Source: Isoetes taiwanensis (Eukaryota > Streptophyta > Lycopodiopsida > Isoetales > Isoetaceae). From it: a stretch of 64,000 nt of DNA. Below the pieces are notes generated by a model that was given only the letters and a program-made list of their open reading frames with translations, searched no databases and was not told the origin of the DNA. Within the stretch, counting starts at the first letter, position 1; every line of letters begins with the position of its first letter. Shown in pieces: positions 1-11,416 of the stretch. Position numbers and translations under genes: made by a program. The stretch spans positions 8,612,216-8,676,215 of the forward strand of contig JAJEKV010000005.1 in assembly GCA_021234155.1 (NCBI GenBank), written 5' to 3'.

Positions 1-3000
1 GTAGCTTGAAAGCTCTGGTTCGTTCTCTGTTTATCAATTTTTCTGTCTGAACCAGATGACTCTTTTGCTCTGCTCGCTCCACTTTGGGAATTCAGTTTAG
101 GCCTTTTCTTTGTTCGGTGTTCTGAGAAACTGCCTGAGAGGGCAGATTTGCATTTCAGTAGTTGCAATTGGAGATTGGAGAAATGCTTTTTCAGATTAGG
201 TAATGATCTCTGTTTCAATATGTTTGAAGACCTTTCCTTTGCTTCTGTACTGGCAGGGATTTTTTGCTCTATTTTCCGACGAATTCGTGAGCTGTTGTCA
301 CTTATGAGAGGAAGCATCGGATTAAAATGCTGGATTTCTCTAGGAGGGCTAGTTTTCGGTTTGCAGCCCCCCCTCTGACGTGGCATGCATCTGAGCAAGG
401 AGAAGAAGGGCGTAGCTGAGTTTAATTCCATCAGCATGGACAGCTTAGTAGTTCTTTTCTCCTGTAAACCCATCGCCGTTCTCTGCAAACCAAATCAACC
501 TTAGTTCAGCCTTCGTATTAAAGTTTAATTTCGTTGGGAGGACGAAATGTAAAGTTCAATTAAAATTCAGCTCGTTCTGGCGAATTGAGTTCCTTGCAAT
601 AGTTGCTAAATTTAGGATGTAGGCGTATAGAACAGGCGAAGGCTAGGTTCTTTTGTGTGCTCAGGGCCAAAGGATCTGAGCTGACAGCAATTTAGATAAT
701 AGACACTGCCTTAGGTTTATGCCTGTCAAACTGCAAAATTCTCAGCTCTGCGAATGCCCTAAATACTCAGTTATAGTTTGGTTTTTCCTGTGTATTCTAA
801 CAACAAAAATCGAATTGCGTCTGCAACTTTGAGGGCAAATTCCATGACTTTTAATTGGCATTCCGGATGCAAGAAACGATCCAAGTTTCCATTGGGCACA
901 GTATCTGAGATAGCAAAGCTCTTTGAAAAGCGAATAGGGCATGAAAAATTCTGTGATTCAGCAGCAGATCATAAAAATTTGCAGAAAAATTGGACTTGAG
1001 GATTATAAGTTGCAATCCAGCAGGTTTAATTTTGTGTCAAGCCGGCTTATCTAGTTCTTCAAATCCCACAGCATGCGATTTGAAGGAGGAATCGAGATTC
1101 TGAGAAATAAGAAAGCAACGCTTTCTAAATTAAGGAGAAACAAAGGGATATGTTAAAGCTTGGTCGCATTTATTGATTAACCACAATTTCTAAATTTCAC
1201 TATTTTCAGAAACTGCATGTACTGATCTTGAGCCCAATCAACGCTGTAAAATTCCGTGCAAGTTTAGACATATCGTCTGGCTATGGCTGGATTGATCAAC
1301 ACCTGTTCATAGCTCTAATAATATCTTTCCAATATTGCAACAATTTTGCCAGCGAAATACCCTGTTGCTTTTGGAGATTTGTAGGAACATATGCAAATCT
1401 AAACATATATTATCTGGCTTCAATCTCTGAGCCGAGCCAATTCTGATGCCTCCGGCCTCCACTCTGTGATGGATTTACTTGCCAACATGGCAAGACCATG
1501 TGGTGCCTCTCCAGCACCGGTAGACTCATCAAAAGACAAATTGGCAGAAGCCAATTCCGAACCAGCAGCTGGCGGTGTCCATCTTCCTGTTTTCTGTTTT
1601 CTATCTGTGGCTACTGCCACGATGGTGGTTGCCCCATATATGGCATAAAATGTGTCATTCGCCATTAACGTGGCCTATCTGGTTTAGAAGATTTGGTCCA
1701 AAAGATTTCCCTGGGAGCAGATGCCCCATGCTCAATCAGAGTTTAGAATAGATAGCCCAGCTTTATAGAGCAAACTTGGTTTAAATGGTTGGAGTGGACT
1801 TATCATTTTGAAGCACAAATAAAACCAAACATAGACTGTGTTAGATGGGTTAGATCTCCCATAGGTCATGTAAGGCAACAAAGTCATGGAAAGTTGATCT
1901 TCAGCACAGACAAATTGGTAGGAAAAAATGGGGAAGAGGAAAAAATCCCAAGTGGATTATCATATCTGAGCCTATTCCTCTGGGCATAGATTCTGGCTAC
2001 GAAGCTAAATGGGGAAATTATCTATGGTAATGTGAAAATTAAGTCAATTGAATTTTGCTTTTCCAATGCCATCTCCCTAGCTCATACACCTCTAAATCTC
2101 ATTCTGGCTATTAGAGACCCTATAATATCCATTCCGGCTATTAAAGGCGCAATAAGATTTTCAACTCTAAATCTCATTCTTGATATTAAAGATCCAGACA
2201 GTTTTTCGTTTGTGTTTGCAATCCTGACTAGCACTATATGGCACTATAAGGCCATTGTTTAAATAGTTTAAAGAATAGTTTAAAGAATAGTTTAAATAAA
2301 CCATTGTTTTACTGTCTCAACATATTTTTCCCCATGGCATAAAATGTGTTATTGTCCTCAATGACTTAGAACTAATTATCAATGCTTTCAGGCATAAAAT
2401 ATATCATCCAGCACTAGCGCCCCCTAGCCTAGGAAATGCCAAGCTACATCGTAACCTTACCACCCACATTAGAACTAAGCATTTGCAAAAGAACCCATAC
2501 CAATATTGCGCATTAAGCATCAAAGACAAAAGAAGTTGCAAGACCCCCGTAAAAATCAAACCTGTAATAGTAGAGAAATTTGTAGCAGAGGTAATTAGAG
2601 GAATCGATTCTTGGAATTTTGAAATCGACTTGGAATTTCACCAGACGTTCAATCACTGGTTGACGAGGGTTTGACCGCATATTGACCTATGTCTTGGCTT
2701 TAGCAATACAAAACCAAGCAACAGGATGATATAGAACAGGAATTTGCCTGGGATCATCCAACTAATTGACCAATGGTTCTGACTAACAAAGAAAAAAAGC
2801 AAGCAAGAGATACCAAGTCAAAGTTTTTACCGCGTATATATCTTGATACATGAAGGCAGATGCTCCCGCTGCACATGTTTGGAGTTTCACCGCAGTAGTT
2901 TGCCTAGGGAGTTAATCAAATAACTGACCAACGATTTCATTACGCTTCATCAGGATATCACATGGGAGAGCTTACCTAAGAGCTTCACCAAATATTTGAC

Positions 3001-3290
3001 CAATCATTTCACTGGGCTTCACTTAAATTCAGGCCCCAAGGGTGTATATGGCGCCGGCTCCGCCGGCACTAAATTCTTGTATATATATATATTTTTTTAC
3101 ATGCCATATCACCTCTTCTTCAACTTAGTTCTCCCTAGCACACTTGGGCCTATGGTCTAGTGGTAACACACATTTTCTAGAATCTTTCTATCCTATCTTT
3201 GACAAACATTTGTTCTTGCACAATCTTCTACCCAAGCCTGCACTACTGCTAGTTTATTTTATTTCATAACATATATCAATTGAAGAGCTA
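1..3290. other. No recognisable gene (3.3 kb)
   Basis: Both strands were read and no family was recognised. Open stretches are short and lack family motifs; the longest with a plausible ATG is 81 codons at 1420-1665 (-). There are small imperfect duplications: a block near 2085-2125 recurs at about 2160-2190, and a short TAGTTTAAAGAA unit repeats near 2265-2297. The motif ATGGCATAAAATGTGT occurs near 1638 and 2335, which may reflect decayed transposon ends. The first 1 kb is not obviously repetitive and could hold untranslated exons of a gene outside the window, but nothing shows this directly. Confidence 0.5.
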
Positions 3291-3990
3291 CTAACAATTA
3301 TATCTCAAACATATGGTTCCTAGAAAGATGGGAAGATAGAAGCCAACAAAGCACAGAGCAATATATTCCACAAAGCAATGTATTCCAAGAGACCTAATTT
3401 TTCTCCGCCATTGCTTCAAAAACTTGCATCCATTATGAAGGTGGCCAACTTGGGCAAAAGCACTAATCACACTATCTCGTACAGGCATATGCTTGAAACA
3501 TGTTAGTGCTTCCTCCAGTTGTCCATAACGAGCATAAGCAAGAAGCAAGGCATTCCACGTTAAAGAATTCCTTTGTGGCATTTGCTGGAATGGATGAAGT
3601 GTTTGAAGTTTCCCATGTTTACTAGAAGCTAACATCATAACATTAAATGAACATGTTCTTCTGAGGCATTTGCGAAAAACATTTTTGTGCCTCATCCTTG
3701 TGTCATGATTCAGCATGGGTTGTGATGACGATACTCCAAAAGACAGCATTTGGTTCAGGCACAAGCTATCTATCTGCTGGCCATAGCGAGATCTTCAATA
3801 ACAATATTCTATAAAGTGGCATCATGCAGAGGTATGGTCTGGATTGGGCAATAGTTAAAATAACTTCAATGCTTCTTCCACTTGGCCCGCTTCACTATAG
3901 ACCCACATCATAATATTCCATGAGGAAATATTCCTTTGATGCAATTGATCAAACACATTCCTTGCATCCTTATAGTTAGAAGTTAGCAGT
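3291..3990 (-). pseudogene. PPR (PLS-type) gene remnant
   Basis: The minus strand encodes pentatricopeptide-repeat blocks. From high to low coordinates these include DARNVFDQLHQRN, then SSWNIMMWVYSEAGQVEEAL (about 3985-3850). After a stop come RNSLTWNALLLAYARYGQ (about 3575-3520) and MPVRDSVISAFAQVGH. Such helical repeats normally bind organelle RNA, and plant PPR proteins usually have ten or more motifs. Here only three or four incomplete motifs remain, split by stops and a frame change, with no start, targeting peptide or C-terminal E/DYW domain. It is a decayed copy, not a working editing or splicing factor. The block just upstream of it (3985-4060) is AT-rich with TAGTTAG-type repeats and may be a small insertion. 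Confidence 0.8.
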
Positions 3991-4203
3991 TATTAGTTAG
4001 CTAATGGCTAACGCCAAAATCACGTGTAAGTAGTTATCTAACTACGAAATAATAACGTTTTATTTTTTTGCCAAAAAAAAATATATCAGATTTTAGCAAT
4101 TTGGAATATGATCTTGACTAATCTGATCATGCTGATTATAAATATGTAATCAAAATTTGTAAATAATTAATCTGCAAGAAAATCAGAACATAACTCAAAC
4201 CTT

Positions 4204-5855
4204 TCATGCGAAAAATGTCCTTGCTTTCCTGATAGTCCTGCTTTCATGTACTAGCATTTCTAATACAAATTCCAGCAAATAAGCACCTCTAAGATGTACT
4301 AAATAGGCAAATAAGCACTTTGTCTTTGAACCCATGTGGCCTTTGCTCTGCAGAGAGCATGGCAGTAGTCTCGGGGATGGTGCGAATGACTTGAATACCC
4401 GCTGCTGGCTGCCACTGCAAGGATGTGGCATATTTCTTTCCTTGTAGGATGGCCTTGCCATCTGCAAGTGAGAATTTGATCTGATGCTGAAATGTAATGT
4501 TTGTAAGGGCTCAATTGCACATTGACCTATTTGATCTCTCCAAAAAATCCATTCCATGAAATCGTAAGTTTCTTTCAATATCTCGATTTCTGGGCGAGGA
4601 TTGTAAGAGTCTTGGATAACCTCAATCATTGCTAGCAGGCTGAGAGCTTTTTTTTGAGCAATCTGTTTAGAGAACCTACTGAACATCTTGTCAATTTGAT
4701 CGTGTATATGACCAACAAGCAGGAAACCAATCTTCGCCTTCTTGAAGATTTGTTTTTCAACTAGCATGGCACAGTAAGCAAACAATGCCTGATTCTTATT
4801 CTCTCTCGTCGTGTTGTCTAGCTGAAGGTATAGAACTGGTGGTATATGCTCTAGACTAGAAAGAATCTTATTCAAAATTGTGATAGTGAGATTTGGATCA
4901 ACATGGATGTTTGGATAGTTCAAGAATGCCTTGCAAGAGAGTTTCCATTAAAAACCATAGCACCAACGACATATAGATGTATGAAATCTTCTTCAGAAGC
5001 ATCCTTGGGCACATTGACAAAGTGAGGTAGGGTGGTCTTCTTCTGGTCCATTCCATCAATAATAACCGATATGTAGTTGAGTGATTGTTCTAGAGCCTTC
5101 TTCCTGTGTTTTATCAATTTTCTCCTTTCCAAAGACTGTTGTTCTCTGTGCTTGTTCAGTTTCTCTTTTAATGCATCTGAAATGAAAACATGTTCAGGAA
5201 AACAACCTACCATTGAGTAAAACTAGGCAAGAGTACATTGTGGAAGCTTATTTTTAGTGTGAAGTGTCCTTGCATTCTGTCTCTGAGCTTTTAATTCAGA
5301 GCATGTCGCACAAACAGACATACGGTGCTTTCTAGGAATAGACACACGGGAAAATTCTTTTTTCCAGAGCACAGTGAAGTAAGAGTAGCATACATGGCAT
5401 TCTCCAGCCTCAACACACAAATCCTTATAATTATTGTAGACTTCACGTTTCGTGAAGTTGTCACTCAAGTGGTACATAGGGCTGTTAGGCAGTTTCTCGC
5501 AAGACTCCTTGAAGAAGTCTTTCATCCAGGAAACAAATTGAAGCGCATGAATTCTGGATATACTTCTCGAATGGCAGTAGTTGTTAATGCCAGGATTCTT
5601 GTCAAGCCGTCTACTGCCTAAAGCATGAATCATTTTGAAGGCTGTTTGACAGATGGTGTAGCCACCAGTTGTGTAAGTAAACTTGTCACCATAATCTGGC
5701 CGAATATTGAAGGCTAAGTAGCCCCTTTGGTCTAACAAAGTCATTGAACTGTAGTTGTCACGAATCAACCTTAATTCTTTTAGTCCAATCTTTAACAGAC
5801 AACGTTGAAGACAACAATGTTTTGTATGTGTTGCCCTCAAGTGACCCTCATCCAT
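4204..5855 (-). pseudogene. DUF7869-family transposon-like gene, broken
   Basis: Three adjoining minus-strand reading frames form one protein of about 550 codons. The N-terminal part (5855-5223) has a GGYTICQTAFKMIHALGSRR block and a Cys-rich segment near its end (CHVCYSYF, then CATC). The middle (5213-4920) has VIIDGMDQKKTTLPHF. The last part (4923-4204) carries the DUF7869 hallmark LQLDNTTRENKNQ followed by FLLVGHIHDQIDKMFSRFSK. The first two parts are in the same frame, separated by a single TAG at 5225-5223; the second and third are joined by a one-base frame change near 4923. DUF7869 proteins are multicopy, integrase/transposase-like genes of unproven function. With two lesions this copy is probably dead. 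No terminal repeats were found, so element ends are unknown. Confidence 0.75.
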
Positions 5856-7480
5856 TAGAGTTTTTCTCCTTTGGGATGTACAAGCTTTCTTGTGTAAGTT
5901 TCGCTTAACGTGTCAATCCTTGGCAGCATACACATCCCAAGCTCTAAAAGAGATCTGGCAATGCTCCATCCTCTGCCCATGCTTCCTTCGCTAAAAGAAC
6001 CAATTTCTTAAGAAATTTCCACTCCGGCGCTTCAAATTGCAGGTAAGTAACAGCTCCGAAAAGGATATGCAACAATAATCAGATCGACAAATCGCATGAA
6101 CAAAAAAAATCGGTGGAGGATTTGACTTTATACAAAAAGACGGGCTTTACACAAAAAATACTTGGTGGCCGCCTTCGAGGACCATATTTATTCTAGAGCC
6201 GCTTCCGAACATACAAGCGCAGTGCCTATAGCACCTCTTGGCATTAAAAACGTACACTTGGCATGCCACGCGGCACAATCTGAGCCCTCCGTGTTTGATG
6301 CTTGACATAAATACTTACGCTATAATTTTATAATATAAAGATCTGTAAAACCTACTATACATCAATTATAAATATTGCTAAGTAGCATTTGGACTGACAG
6401 GAATCTAGTACTAAGCAGTGAAATGCATCATAAACAATAGGTGCTAATCCTATCTTATATTATAAATTTTTAGTGTAAGTGTTGGACCCAGCCCTAAATC
6501 CAAAGGCTGAGATTTAGGGTTGAGATTTAATGGTTGAGATTTGTTGTGTTGCATCCAACCCTAGATCCAACGATGTAGATCTAGAGCTGTAGATCTGACG
6601 GCTGTGGTAAAAAGAAAAAGAAAGGCATGTCCTTCTTCAACTATGGTGGAGCTCATTGATGCATTGCAGCTATGAATAGTTCATCCTAGCGTCCTGTTGA
6701 TATCGCCTACATGAGGCCACCTAGATTTAAAGGACCTAGCGGGGTCTTTATCCTCAAAACTTGCGAGATGTACTGAAGTGCAAGCAGTCAAAATGAAGCA
6801 GAGGATCTTCAGGCTGAAGTGGCAGAGCTTGGCGAAGCACATACCCTTGAATGAATCTTGGTGAGCACTTCGTTTTCTATACATGTAAGTATTCTGAAAG
6901 CCTTCTTCAGGGTTTGCATGTCTACTGATTGGGTGTTTAGGGTTTAGTGCCGTGAGGGTAGGGTACCAAAAAAGTAAAATGATCCCCTTGCTTTCAAGTG
7001 GCTTTTGGGTGTTCTGGAAAGTCGATTATGTTTCTTCTGCTAGAAGCTATGGGTTCCTGAATTTTCTTGAGAAAGGGCAGGCCATGTGGATCCTAAAGGC
7101 AACACATGGCCGTGCTGAGAAGAAGGACGATTTTATCTTTTGGAAGTATACAACATAGCCATAGATTATGTTAGGGTTCTTGAAGATGGGCTATTGTGTA
7201 CAGAATCGGCATTGTAAGGATTGGAAATTTTTGAATTTTGAATCTTTGCAGCATACCACACATGGATTGCCTTTTGAGGAATGCTGCCAAACATATTGCA
7301 AACGTAGTATCATAGCAAAAATGAAATTGGTAAGGACGCTGGTTCATATTTCTGTCCTTGATTCAGTTTAAAACACTAAATGTTTATAACACTAAATGAT
7401 TACTTCCATTTGCATAGGTAATCTCCATAGCTTAGAAATCTAATTGTGCAGATGTAAGCTATATGAGTGCGAAGATCAGA
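5856..7480. other. Intergenic, nothing assigned
   Basis: This stretch is upstream of the DUF7869-like remnant on its strand. It holds no frame with recognisable motifs. Around 6480-6600 there are several imperfect copies of a short TTGAGATTTA-like word. The segment at 6950-7370 has moderately long open stretches on the plus strand, but none resembles a known family. Confidence 0.45.
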
Positions 7481-8310
7481 GAAGAGAACGAAAATAAGAG
7501 TTTTCGAATCAGTGGTTTATTGGGCGAAGGCAGCATTTGAGACATCCTTCTTGGCCGTGGGATTGCTTCGGCATGAGTTCGTGATGAACACTATGCAACA
7601 AAAATGGCACAGAAAAAGGTGAGTGTATCCATTTTCTTACAAAATGAGAAGTTATTTAGAGGGAGACAGTTAACTTAGTTTTCCACAATAGTTTAATTCT
7701 GTACACGTTGTTATGCCATTTGAAGTATATTTGATGGGCTGTATATTTGCTATTTGCATGTATATTATTTGATGGGTTGTGCATGTATCCAGTCTTCTCT
7801 TCTCAGCCAAAATCAGCATTTGGGACACCAGCATACATAGTACCAGAAGTGTTATCTAAGGAGTATGATGGTAAGGTATGTGTGCATATTCTGGATATTC
7901 TCATTCCAAGAAGTTACTTTTTTCTATCAACACAAATGACCAGTTCTACAGATTGCAGATATAAGAGCTTATCCATTTGAAGATCAGTATGAGAAGCATT
8001 ATTGTCAACTTTGATTAACCAGTATAATATTTTTGTGAATTTAATATCAATATTCTCGCAATGTAGAGCATATTGAGTGTGCAATATGCTGTTCCAGACA
8101 ACGTACAGATATTTGCTGAAGGACAACATCTTCTTTCACACATTTTCTGCAGTACTCTTTGTAGGCCAAACCTCTTCTCTTTATTCGCAGCAATTCACCA
8201 TTCCAGAGATTATTAACCATGATTGGTTTTTTGAATTACTTGCCGACTGATCGCATGGAAGATGTTGATCTGGATAATGAGCTTGATGATCCCAACCATC
8301 CACCCAACCT
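7480..8310 (+). pseudogene. Ser/Thr kinase remnant, SnRK2-like C-lobe
   Basis: Scattered plus-strand pieces match a plant SnRK2 kinase in order. At about 7805-7875 is the activation segment, GTPAYIVPEVLSKEYDGK, ending in a donor-like GTATGT. Next, IADIRAYPFEDQYE at about 7953-7994 lacks the usual helix before the YPFED motif. Then SILSVQYAVPDNVQIF (about 8067-8115) and TIPEIINHDWFFE (about 8190-8230) follow, with MEDVDLDNELDDP-like acidic residues at about 8255-8295 in a shifted frame. Upstream at about 7505-7610 is a glycine-loop-like LLGEGS and a lysine-containing YATKMAQKK, with in-frame stops; this part may come from another kinase. The catalytic HRDLK and DFG motifs are absent. It is a decayed gene copy that still shows intron traces, so it was not a processed retrocopy. 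Confidence 0.7.
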
Positions 8311-8374
8311 ATCTCCTATTGCCTGTACAAAATCATTAGGGTGGGGAAAGTCTATACATGTTGATTCTAGAATT

Positions 8375-8590
8375 GCCATCAAAGCAGATATCTCAGGGCT
8401 TGAAGCTCCTGGACATGAGTTCCAAGTCTTTTTGCAGCTCCTGGAGACATGAAGAAGCTTCAAATGGTATCGCCATCAAATCAGATATCTCAGGGCTTGA
8501 AGCTCCTGGATATGAGTTCCAAGTCTTTGTACAGCTCCTGGAAGGTGGATCGTGCAGCTCTTGGAGACATGAAGAAGCCTCGAATGGTGA
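8375..8590 (+). repeat. Two-and-a-bit copy tandem repeat, 97-bp period
   Basis: A unit starting GCCATCAAAGCAGATATC at 8375 recurs at 8472 with few changes. The end of the unit (GGAGACATGAAGAAGC) appears a third time near 8563. The repeat abuts the 3' end of the kinase remnant and shows local duplication after the gene decayed. Confidence 0.85.
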
Positions 8591-8689
8591 AAATACATTC
8601 ATCTTGCTGCTATTAGGTCACAATATGCTTCTGATATATTTACTGGCAATGCCATTCTTACGCTGTATATGAAATATGGAAGCATTTGA

Positions 8690-8810
8690 GATGTCAGATC
8701 AGGTCGCATATACAAGTGCGCTACATGCATGTACATCTGCAAAAATTTTGGCATGGGGAAAATACATTCATGCCTATTATATCAATGGCATGAACTGTGT
8801 GAACTAACTC
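8690..8810 (+). pseudogene. PPR gene fragment
   Basis: One plus-strand stretch reads DQVAYTSALHACTSAKILAW followed by GKYIHAYYINGM. This is the typical PLS-PPR pattern (TYTSALHACA..GK.IHA) of plant PPR proteins. Only one repeat-and-a-half survives before a stop. The nearby block IACTKSLGWGKSIHV around 8318-8362 resembles the same pattern and may be part of the same dead gene. It is on the strand opposite to the 3.3-4.0 kb PPR remnant. Confidence 0.6.
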
Positions 8811-9532
8811 ATTAAAAAGTTATATTTCCTCTTTATTAAAGGAACAATAAATAAGTACATGATATTCTTAACATTTGTTTTAATGGTACAGGCAGATGAA
8901 GTTATCAATCATGGGCAAGAACAGAGGTTTTATCAACAATGCAATAGGTTAGAACATGAACTGGATTTAGTAGCATTATGTACCCTGATTGGGAACACTA
9001 GTAATAATACGATGCATCAAATGTCTCAGCTTTCTGCTAATCCTGTTTGTTAGGTTGTTTTGCAGGAAATGTTTGATTGGACATAATTGAACGTGGAAGA
9101 CATCAGCCAAAGACATTGGCAAGTAGTTCTTGCAGCTCCTCATTGCTTTCGGGTGTTTTCTTTGTTCTATAGGCTGTATAAGAGGAATGTTCGACCGATG
9201 CTCAAGGTAAAAGCTTAGGCAATGGTTGAGCCATTGTATATACAGATTGGAAGCAAACATTGACTACATACGGACTTAGCATTGTAGGTTTGAAGAGAGG
9301 AAATGTTGGAGGTATTACATGTGGAAAATTGTACTCTTAGGTAAAGAATTCTTACATACTCCTGTAGACGTAACTTAAACAAACATTGAGTTAGAAAAGT
9401 GAGGTCATGGGTCTGACCTCTCACTCTACATATCCTATTTGATCTCCGAAACTTAGCAGAGGAATTATTGCATTCTGATTTTAAAACATTTTAGATAATG
9501 ACAATATGGATTCTCAACATCAATTATTTTGC

Positions 9533-9692
9533 ATGTATTGTTTCTTATTTGAATTCATGTATTGCTTCTTATTTGAATTCAATATTGGTCTAATAATTGT
9601 GTGTCTTGATGCAAATAAATATATAAAAGTGGCAAATAAATATGGCGTGTCTTGATGCAAATAAATATATAAAAGTGGCAAATAAATATATA
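9533..9692. repeat. Adjacent 24-bp and 46-bp tandem duplications
   Basis: ATGTATTGTTTCTTATTTGA begins at 9533 and recurs at 9557 (period 24). GTGTCTTGATGCAAATAAAT begins at 9601 and recurs at 9647 (period 46). Both are two-copy direct repeats in AT-rich sequence and look like replication-slippage products. Confidence 0.9.
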
Positions 9693-10347
9693 AATATGTC
9701 CATTTGGCCTTCCAAAATCAAATTAATTATGAAATAAAAGAATCTACAGCCGGTTCTTAGGGAATTAATACGTCTTCTATATTTGTGATTAGTGCAAATG
9801 TTCCAACAAAAAGCTACAGTTGTTGGGGGTGTTTTTTCTATGTATGTATTTCAAGTGCGAGAACCTTGAAAACATTAATCCACATTATCATTTACTTCAT
9901 TATAGTTAAAGAAGTTTATGGCTCAACATACAAAAATAATGTTCATTGACATTTGTTGGAGTATGACGTTCATGCAAGGGTTTTTAAAATAAACACGTAG
10001 ATATTCATTGGCACTCATTGGCACGTAAAGATTAAATCATCATAATGTCCAACTTTGGTTCCATAGTATGGTTCCATTTTATGAAGGTGTAAACAAAAAT
10101 GGAATTCAATTAAAAACTTAGATTGCCCTCTACTCTCCTTTCTCTTTGATTGAGCGTTGATCCGCTCTAATTTGGACGGTGAGGATGACTCACAGAATTG
10201 AGAGCCCAGAATGGGGGACACGAAGGTGCTTGGTAGAAAAGGCGCATTCTTTAACCTTTTGCCTCTTTGGGCATGGCCTTTAGAGTCCTCTTATACTATA
10301 AATTCACCACCTTAAGCTAGCTTTCAACCCTCAAGGAGGAGCAAGGA

Positions 10348-10650
10348 GACATGGCCCAGCATGAGGAGCAAGCATTCATCCACGACAAGCTTAAAAAGAC
10401 ATGGCTCAGCATGAGGAGCAAGCACTCATTTATGACAAGCTTGAAGAAGAAGAGCAACTGGAGATTGAAGAGCAACAAGCACAATCTCAAGAGAGAATAG
10501 AATAGAATACAATAGAGAGAGGACCAACATATGCAGGATTAACAGCCAAGGCTCTATCATGAGTTGGTTGAGATACCTAAAGTATGCATCACCAGTAGCC
10601 AAGGCTCGATCACGACTTGGTTGAGATACCCAAAGTATGCATCATGGAAG
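10348..10650. repeat. Two separate two-copy repeats (50 and 54 bp)
   Basis: A 50-bp unit containing ATGGCCCAGCATGAGGAGCA starts near 10348 and again near 10398. Farther on, a 54-bp unit beginning AGCCAAGGCTCTATCATGAG at 10543 recurs at 10597. The two units are unrelated to each other. Confidence 0.85.
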
Positions 10651-11416
10651 ATGACTTGATTGACATCATCTTCAGCAAGAAAATAATAGAGACAGAGATG
10701 TGCACCTATTGTATGACAAGGCCATCTTCATATCAAAGAGTAACGACACATTAAATATCAATAACAAGGTCCTTCAGAGATTACATGGACAACTCCATAC
10801 AAACAGGAGCATAGATGCGATCAATAGGAACAAACAAACAACAAACAAGATCTTCAGAAAAAATAAGAGACATCAGAATTGCTATGAACAAACACCATCC
10901 TTTTCTACTCAATGCTCTCGGAGATACCAATGAACACTATCTTACATGAACAAACTAGGTTTCTTTTAAACATTGTTAAACTGTCGAAAAGTTTTTTATT
11001 ATAATAAAAATTAAAAAAAAGTTAGATTACTGCATGCTTTTCTTATTGCGATCAAAACATTTTCAGGCTTCCAACTTATTCTAGCAACACTGGGCACCAT
11101 TACTAGTAGCATTACGAACAATCAGTGTTAATAGCGGGTCCAACTACACATGCTTAAGAACGAAAGAAATGGGCCTATATAACAAACTATTAGGGCCGTC
11201 CGGCACGAATAATAAATATTCTATAAACCGGAAAATTATTTGGCAAAAGATGATTGAAGCGGTGCCACGCCAGCTTGTTTTCCAAAAGTTTTTGGATATG
11301 GTCCACGTCAGTACTGGGATGCGAGGGGCAGTGAGGAGGGGGTGCGACGAAGTCGAAGCAGAAAAAACATGCATCCGGAGATGGCCATGGCCATGTGAAA
11401 AAAAAAAAATACCAAC

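Larger units (their letters stand above)
8860..11165. other. AT-rich intergenic with short tandem duplications
   Basis: No gene was recognised. Exact or near-exact duplications are the main structure and are listed separately (9533, 9601, 10348, 10543). The part at 10340-10500 is purine-rich and reads as Glu/Gln-rich peptide (QHEEQA, EEEEQLEIEEQQ) on the plus strand, but it is short and repetitive and cannot be assigned to a protein. Confidence 0.5.

Noticed and set aside
1420-1665. 81-codon minus-strand frame with ATG (MANDTFYAIYG...)
   Set aside because: No recognisable domain, low-complexity composition, and no flanking exon or element ends; treated as chance.
3145-3170. tRNA-like A-box (TGGTCTAGTGGTAAC)
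   Set aside because: No matching B-box, acceptor stem or tRNA fold follows; at best a SINE scrap, and not enough to annotate.
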